In this document: positions 59,745 to 64,000 of the stretch, one piece after another | Layout of the letters: each line of letters opens with the position of its first letter | How positions within the stretch are numbered: the stretch's first letter is position 1 | Source: JANYCO01 sp031416415 | Lineage (GTDB): Bacteria > Bacteroidota > Bacteroidia > Cytophagales > Cytophagaceae | Length of the DNA stretch: 64,000 nucleotides | Direction: 5' to 3' | NCBI GenBank assembly: GCA_031416415.1 | Contig: JANOTP010000071.1 | Coordinates: 41,471-105,470 of the forward strand | The notes under the pieces: generated by a model | The model's database searches: none | What the model saw: the letters and a program-made list of their open reading frames with translations, nothing else | Told to the model about the DNA's origin: nothing | Made by a program: the position numbers and the translations under genes

Positions 59745-60503
59745 CTAACTGTTTAAAACTTCAAATAACTGGTCTTCGTACATTGTCATCAACGCTAAGA
59801 AATTTTCTTCTTCGATTTTGTCTTCAGATTCGATTAAATTATCTTCTATAAGTATGCTGGTTAACCAGTGCTGTAAGCCATATTGGATAATATCTTCTTT
59901 GCAGGAAGATTTCTCTAGCCCTTCATCAATGCTGATAATAATACTTTCTAGATCGAAATACTTATATGTATTATATAAAGTTGAAAGAGCATTTACTAAT
60001 ATACTTCCCAGTTTATCTTTATTAGAAAAGGAACTCCGCAAATCGTTAGATTTGCTATTTTCTTTTTCATTAATTATTTCATTTTTATTTTTATCTATTC
60101 CCTTTCTATTATTATGGGAAGATTCTACCATAGCTGTAGTAAGCTTTAATGATAGGTCTGGTAGATCTTCAATTGATAGAGGTAGATTTTGACTAGACCT
60201 ATACCGAATTACTACCCTATCTGATATACTGAGTATATATATCTTTCTTGAATTACCTCTTCCATATTGGCAGTATATGTAATTCAACTTCTGTAATTTG
60301 GAAATGCTCTGGGTAACGGTTGACTTACTTAACGAGTACCATATTTCAAAGTGATAGTTATTCGCATAGCAGTATCCTTTACTTTCAGACAAAGAGAGAA
60401 TCTCACCGTAAAGTAATTTTTCTGTAGAGTTTAAATCTTTAGCTTTTTTAATGTATTCAGGTATTATTGAGAAACGATAATCTCTTTTTTTCTTTTCTTT
60501 CAT
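59745..60503 (-). CDS. Helix-turn-helix protein of the replication-initiator type
   Basis: The 252-aa protein starts with a winged-helix domain (RFSIIPEYIKKAKDLNSTEKLLYGEILSLSESKGYCYANNYHFEIWYSLSKSTVTQSISKLQKLNYIYCQYGRG). This is common in phage and plasmid replication proteins. A low-complexity Asn/Lys/Ser linker (NNRKGIDKNKNEIINEKENSKSND) and a helical C-terminus follow. It may initiate island replication after excision or act as a regulator. Confidence 0.7.
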   Translation of the reverse strand: MKEKKKRDYRFSIIPEYIKKAKDLNSTEKLLYGEILSLSESKGYCYANNYHFEIWYSLSKSTVTQSISKLQKLNYIYCQYGRGNSRKIYILSISDRVVIRYRSSQNLPLSIEDLPDLSLKLTTAMVESSHNNRKGIDKNKNEIINEKENSKSNDLRSSFSNKDKLGSILVNALSTLYNTYKYFDLESIIISIDEGLEKSSCKEDIIQYGLQHWLTSILIEDNLIESEDKIEEENFLALMTMYEDQLFEVLNS

Positions 60504-60581
60504 CGCTAGTTATTTTTGAAATAACCATTCTTGTACCATCGCTCTCAGAGCAATGGTACACTATCTACATTCATTCTAAAA

Positions 60582-61115
60582 TTAGAACTTGAAATGAGGA
60601 TATGGCATTTCAAGTTCAAAAACATACTCTGACTCATCATCAATGAATATTTTATGGTTACGTAAAAAAACATTCACTAACGACAACCAAACTATATTCA
60701 CCCAGTCTTGATTAGTTGACAGAGGGAAGAAATCTTCAAGTTCAAATGAATCACCAATAAATTTTTTCGGATTCAATAATAAAGACTCTAAATCTGCATC
60801 ACTCTTCAATGCTTCGCATATACTACTCATCTGAAGAGGATTTGTTTTAAGTAGCAGCTTGAAAACTTCATCGGGATCACTAATCAAATTTATGAAATCT
60901 GGACAGGTTTCACGGCAATCTTCAGAAAGCGTAAATCGTAACGAATAATCAAATTCATCAAATAAACAGTGTTCACTCCAGTATTTTTCTAATAGACTTT
61001 GATTTTTAGTAACCATCGAATTAAACTTGTCATTTGTATTTATGCTACTCTTCCGTTGTGGGGAAATTCTTAGCCCTCTGTTGTTAAGAGAGCGAAATAT
61101 TTTAGACTTTTTCAT
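60582..61115 (-). CDS. Hypothetical protein
   Basis: The 177-aa protein is acidic, with a basic N-terminal 25 residues (MKKSKIFRSLNNRGLRISPQRKSS). It continues with helical, Cys-containing segments (LSEDCRETCPDFINLISDPDEVFKLLLK). No domain is recognised. It lies upstream of the HTH gene on the same strand, 78 nt apart. Confidence 0.55.
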   Translation of the reverse strand: MKKSKIFRSLNNRGLRISPQRKSSINTNDKFNSMVTKNQSLLEKYWSEHCLFDEFDYSLRFTLSEDCRETCPDFINLISDPDEVFKLLLKTNPLQMSSICEALKSDADLESLLLNPKKFIGDSFELEDFFPLSTNQDWVNIVWLSLVNVFLRNHKIFIDDESEYVFELEMPYPHFKF

Positions 61116-61607
61116 GTTTTTTTATTTTAATTGTAAAACTTAATTTTCCGTTAATATTATCTACAATCGTAATAGAAGGTATGATTATTAAGTCTTGCAT
61201 ATTTTCTATAAATATTTACGGTGAATTTTATATACAATCAAAAAATTGGGCAATAGAATTCTAGCTGCTAATTAAATGCAGTTATAATTATTAAATTACA
61301 CCATTGATTTTTACAGTTATTGATGGCAGGTACCATATTTACGATCTGATGAAGTGCTCATCTTTTTTTACATTCGATCAACAATTCATATCCGTTCAAA
61401 AAATATTGCTGATGTACAAATGTAAAATAACGTTCCAACAATTCAAAATAATATAGCCTTTTATTTTACTTAAATGCTCTTCAAAGGTTCTATTATACAG
61501 GGATAGGAAGAAAAGATAGGGTCTAGTATACGAATTACAATTGCTTGTATTATAGAGTAATAAAGCTATTCAGCAACATGATCACGATTGGAGTTATTTG
61601 TAATAAA
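61116..61607. other. Non-coding stretch of the island
   Basis: No gene of convincing length is seen in these 492 nt between the integrase stop and the 177-aa gene. The sequence is AT-rich with no clear repeat array. It could hold the excision or replication control region, but I cannot point to a specific site. Confidence 0.5.
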
Positions 61608-62987
61608 TTATTTTTTAATGGAAAGTTTATCAAAAGCAGAATCAGATTTTTCATCATTGAACTGTTGTGAGTATGCAATATAACGATTGAAGCTTTTTGA
61701 ATGTTGGGCGTGTCCGCTAATTGCTCTCACTACACGTTCTGAAGTGCCAAGCTGAAGTAAAGAAGTGATACAGCTTCTTCGCATCGAATGTGTAGTAATT
61801 AGTTCATATAGTTTATAATGTTCTTTTGTTATTGGATCTTTATATTGGACAATTGCTTTCCCTCTTTGTTCTCTTTTTTTAATGATGGTTTCGTTGAATC
61901 CATATAATTTACAAACTTCCTTTATATGCTTGTTGAATTTTTGTTCTGAACAACTGGGGAATAATTTATTGGAATTATTTTTATAGCGCTCTAATATTTC
62001 AATACAGTACACGGGTAGCTTTACGCAAGTTTCAGTATTTGTTTTGGAACTTGTATTAACAAGATAAATATTGCCTTTTATAGTTCTTAAATTGTCCTTA
62101 GTTAATCTATTAAAATCGGATATCCTTAATCCAATGCATGTACCAAATACAAAGCGATCTCGTATCTTTTGTAAGTGAAGAGGTAATGCATTATAGATTT
62201 CACCATCATTAATCAATTTTACAAGATGATGTGGTTCAAGAGCAATAACCTGTATGTTCTCTTTAAATACCATGAAGTTTTCTTGATAGTTACCTATATC
62301 TAATAACTTAACTTCCCTCATGTAATTGAAGAGCGTATTAAAAGCTTTAATATTACTACCTACAGCATTATCGTATAAATTTCGTTGAGTAAAGAAGTAA
62401 TCAAGAAATGATGAATACCAGTTATTCCAATATTGTTTAAGTGCTTTTAATTCTGTTGGAGTCTTTCCTGTTTGTAGAATTATAGTCATACGTCTGCCGG
62501 TGTATTTTTCAAATTCTATTATATGATGTCGGAGTGTACTGTAAGAGCCAAAAGTTGAGGATGCGATTTTCTTTCCATCGTTTTGTATTCTAATTCCATT
62601 CTTACTTTCTGCAATCATCAGGTCAAGATAATCGACGAAGTACTGAGACGTGAACTCTTCAGGTTCATAGTTATTTTTTGTTTTAACGCCTTTTATACAT
62701 TCGTTCAAATGATTTCTGATAGAATCCTTATAATTGGTATCAGAATTCAGTATACACTTTCGATAACCGTTAAAAGCTTCGTTCTCGAATTTATCTAATA
62801 ACTCATTTAGAAAAGAAGCTTGTTTAAATGAATTCTTTGCTCTTTGCTTCTTAGTATTCCAATCCTTTGGGTGGATCTTCTGTCCAGTAGAGTATATCAA
62901 CTTGGCGTTACCGTGTAAGAAGTGTAACATAATTGAAGTCTCTTTAGTAATTGTAGGTTGATGAAGATAGAAATTGATAGTTGCCAT
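61608..62987 (-). CDS. Tyrosine recombinase / integrase
   Basis: The 459-aa protein has an N-terminal arm-binding domain (MATINFYLHQPTITKETSIMLHFLHG), a SAM-like core-binding domain (about 110-245), and a catalytic domain. The catalytic residues are Arg 288 (GLRISD), His 400-x2-Arg 403 (HSMRRS), His 426 (SGHAQHS) and Tyr 436 (FNRYIAYS). This is the Bacteroidota element-integrase type. It reads toward the island interior, about 190 nt inside the right attachment repeat, and should catalyse integration at tRNA-Leu. Confidence 0.94.
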   Translation of the reverse strand: MATINFYLHQPTITKETSIMLHFLHGNAKLIYSTGQKIHPKDWNTKKQRAKNSFKQASFLNELLDKFENEAFNGYRKCILNSDTNYKDSIRNHLNECIKGVKTKNNYEPEEFTSQYFVDYLDLMIAESKNGIRIQNDGKKIASSTFGSYSTLRHHIIEFEKYTGRRMTIILQTGKTPTELKALKQYWNNWYSSFLDYFFTQRNLYDNAVGSNIKAFNTLFNYMREVKLLDIGNYQENFMVFKENIQVIALEPHHLVKLINDGEIYNALPLHLQKIRDRFVFGTCIGLRISDFNRLTKDNLRTIKGNIYLVNTSSKTNTETCVKLPVYCIEILERYKNNSNKLFPSCSEQKFNKHIKEVCKLYGFNETIIKKREQRGKAIVQYKDPITKEHYKLYELITTHSMRRSCITSLLQLGTSERVVRAISGHAQHSKSFNRYIAYSQQFNDEKSDSAFDKLSIKK

Positions 62988-63177
62988 TCTTACAGGTTAT
63001 TTACGTTCACTTAAACGTCCACCGAAATCATAATTCAGACAACATTTATGGGAGAATACATGGGAAAAACTGTAATTTCGCTCTTGTAAACTAGAGATAC
63101 CTATTAGTACGTTAAATGAAATCTAATACATAGCTATAATCTATACGTAACGCTAAAATAGACGTATCAAACATAGT

Positions 63178-63255
63178 GGTGGTGAAATTGGTAGACATGT
63201 ACGTTTGAGGGGCGTATTCCGCAAGGTGTAGGGGTTCGAGTCCCCTTCTGGGCAC
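63178..63255 (+). repeat. Right attachment repeat (attR), tRNA-Leu fragment
   Basis: These 78 nt are identical to 53807-53884. The acceptor 5' strand is replaced by ATAGTGG, which cannot pair with TCTGGGC, so this copy is not a functional tRNA. Confidence 0.9.
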
Positions 63256-63286
63256 TAGACAGTTTAGAGTGTAGAGTAAAACACTG

Positions 63287-63330
63287 GCTACTCTTGCTGT
63301 TGCTCTTGCTGAGACTACAGCAAGAGTAGC
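63287..63330. repeat. Hairpin just outside attR
   Basis: GCTACTCTTGCTG and CAGCAAGAGTAGC form a perfect 13-bp stem with an 18-nt loop that itself repeats TTGCTCTTGCTG. It could be a terminator for DNA beyond the island, but no T run follows. Confidence 0.6.
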
Positions 63331-63380
63331 TAAAATAAGTGATAATATTTTTAATTATTTAGTAACGGTGAATCTCCGCA

Positions 63381-63617
63381 GTCGCTTCGCGTTTCGCGAG
63401 TGACGACTATCTCGTAAGTCCTCTGGAGGGGTAATAAAACCTAGAGTAAATATAAACAACAACTGTAACAAGTCCAATTTACGCTCGTCAGTTTCTAACG
63501 TAGATAATGTATTAGCACTACTATAGGAATTCCAACTAAGGGGAAAAGTTAAAATATTTTTTAGGCTTTGTCACACGTCCAGAGGACTGAGAAGATAGCC
63601 GTCACTCGCGAAGCAAC
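63381..63617. repeat. Pair of about 40-bp inverted repeats
   Basis: The arm at 63381-63427 and the arm at 63578-63617 share, in inverted orientation, GCTTCGCGAGTGACG, CTATCT and AGTCCTCTGGA. The left arm carries an extra TTTCGCG-like duplication. They enclose 150 bp without a gene and lie just after the 3' end of the T9SS gene. They are GC-richer than the surroundings, which suggests a dispersed repeat family. Confidence 0.7.
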
Positions 63618-63670
63618 TAATGATTTTTCATTGATCCATAGGAAGAACAGTGTGCAATGACGTTGTAATT

Positions 63671-64000
63671 TTATTTCATCACCTGTAGCCACCCTTGGTA
63701 TATCCTTTTCTTTCCTAAGTCTAGCATATAGTAATACACACCCGCTTCGAGGTTATCAGCTTTCCATGAGTTGTCGTAAGAAGAGTTTTTATATACACAG
63801 TTGCCCCAGCGGTTGTATATGTCAAGTAGACTGCCTTCAGGCAATCCTTTTATTTCAAAGCGTTCATTCTTTTGGTCGTCGTTAACGATGATAAGATTAG
63901 GAATAAAAAGATTTAGTGTACAAGTGTCTTTTATTGTTATGTACTGACGATTGCTTATGGAACAACCATTTGTATCTAAGGTATAGGTGATGATATGATT
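63671..64000 (-). CDS. T9SS type B (gliding-motility-type) sorting domain protein, C-terminal part
   Basis: The minus strand is open from the right window edge for 109 codons to a TAA at 63671-63673. It reads CTLNLFIPNLIIVNDDQKNERFEIKGLPEGSLLDIYNRWGNCVYKN, then SWKADNLEAGVYYYMLDLGKKRIYQGWLQVMK. This is the type B C-terminal domain (CHU_C/gliding motility-associated) of large surface proteins exported by the type IX system. The preceding TLDTNGCSISNRQYITIKDT resembles the Ig/PKD-like repeats common ahead of it. The start lies outside the window. Confidence 0.88.
   Translation of the reverse strand, partial: NHIITYTLDTNGCSISNRQYITIKDTCTLNLFIPNLIIVNDDQKNERFEIKGLPEGSLLDIYNRWGNCVYKNSSYDNSWKADNLEAGVYYYMLDLGKKRIYQGWLQVMK

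Larger units (their letters stand above)
53807..63255. mobile_element. Integrative genomic island in tRNA-Leu(GAG)
   Basis: About 9.4 kb are bounded by 78-bp direct repeats of the tRNA gene. A tyrosine recombinase lies just inside the right end. The cargo has no phage structural, conjugation or plasmid partition genes that I can recognise. It includes an XRE regulator, a possible Rex-like pair, membrane and secreted proteins, and a replication-type HTH protein. It is therefore probably a small mobilisable or satellite-like island that relies on another element to move. Confidence 0.85.

Noticed and set aside
53807..63255. Prophage
   Set aside because: No capsid, terminase, portal, tail or lysis genes are recognisable; only an integrase, regulators and unknown cargo.

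Overview
The window reads as a chromosomal piece of a low-GC (roughly one-third G+C by eye), cellulolytic member of the Bacteroidota, most likely Cytophagales near Cytophaga/Sporocytophaga. Supporting signs are a TonB receptor + DUF4249 lipoprotein pair, type IX secretion (T9SS) C-terminal sorting domains, the exosortase N/VIT system, a DivIC-DivIVA-OmpA complement typical of the phylum, TAnnTTTG-type promoter elements, and a five-gene outer-membrane locus ending in a GH9 endoglucanase. The genus is inference; no 16S rRNA is present.

Layout. 1-8.7 kb: end of an outer-membrane protein, a TPR-CHAT protein, a TonB receptor with a DUF4249 lipoprotein, a kinase-like protein, DivIC and a sterol-desaturase family enzyme. 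8.7-13.8 kb (minus): class A PBP, a lipoprotein-like protein, and a TPR/propeller/OmpA protein with PorE-like domain order. 13.8-24.6 kb (minus): a complete Bacteroidota arginine cluster (GNAT, argG, argC, argD, argF', argB, argE', argH), predicted to use N-succinyl intermediates. It is riddled with inverted-repeat units, two carrying GxxExxY PD-(D/E)XK proteins and one carrying a broken four-helix-bundle gene. argC is frameshifted. 24.9-29.5 kb: LptF/G permease, tgt, glycosyltransferase, ECF sigma factor, and rsmG interrupted by an in-frame stop. 29.9-38 kb: the putative cellulose locus (two barrel proteins, two lipoproteins, GH9). 38-44 kb (minus): diacylglycerol kinase, DUF1361, exosortase N and its VIT/PEP-CTERM substrate, then a winged-helix regulator and membrane protein with matching operator palindromes.

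44.16-50.84 kb is an accessory segment bounded by a 28-bp inverted repeat. It holds an sce7726-sce7725 gene pair, a small T9SS cargo protein, a DUF1737-like miniprotein, an IS1595-type transposase, a degenerate tRNA-Asp-like gene and several long imperfect hairpins that share a boundary motif. 50.9-53.7 kb returns to core-type genes (redoxin, WD40, DivIVA, folB).

53.8-63.26 kb is an integrative island in tRNA-Leu(GAG), flanked by 78-bp direct copies of the tRNA with a tyrosine recombinase at the right end. Its cargo includes an XRE regulator followed by a soluble 314-aa protein and a four-TM 174-aa protein, an arrangement like lambda cI-rexA-rexB. Other cargo genes are a HELLH-motif protein, membrane and secreted proteins of unknown role, and an HTH replication-type protein. 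The window ends in the C-terminus of a large T9SS type B secreted protein.

The best candidates for undescribed biology are the IR-bounded nuclease units in the arginine operon, the IR-bounded sce7725/sce7726 segment with its structured repeats, and the Rex-like module on the tRNA-Leu island.
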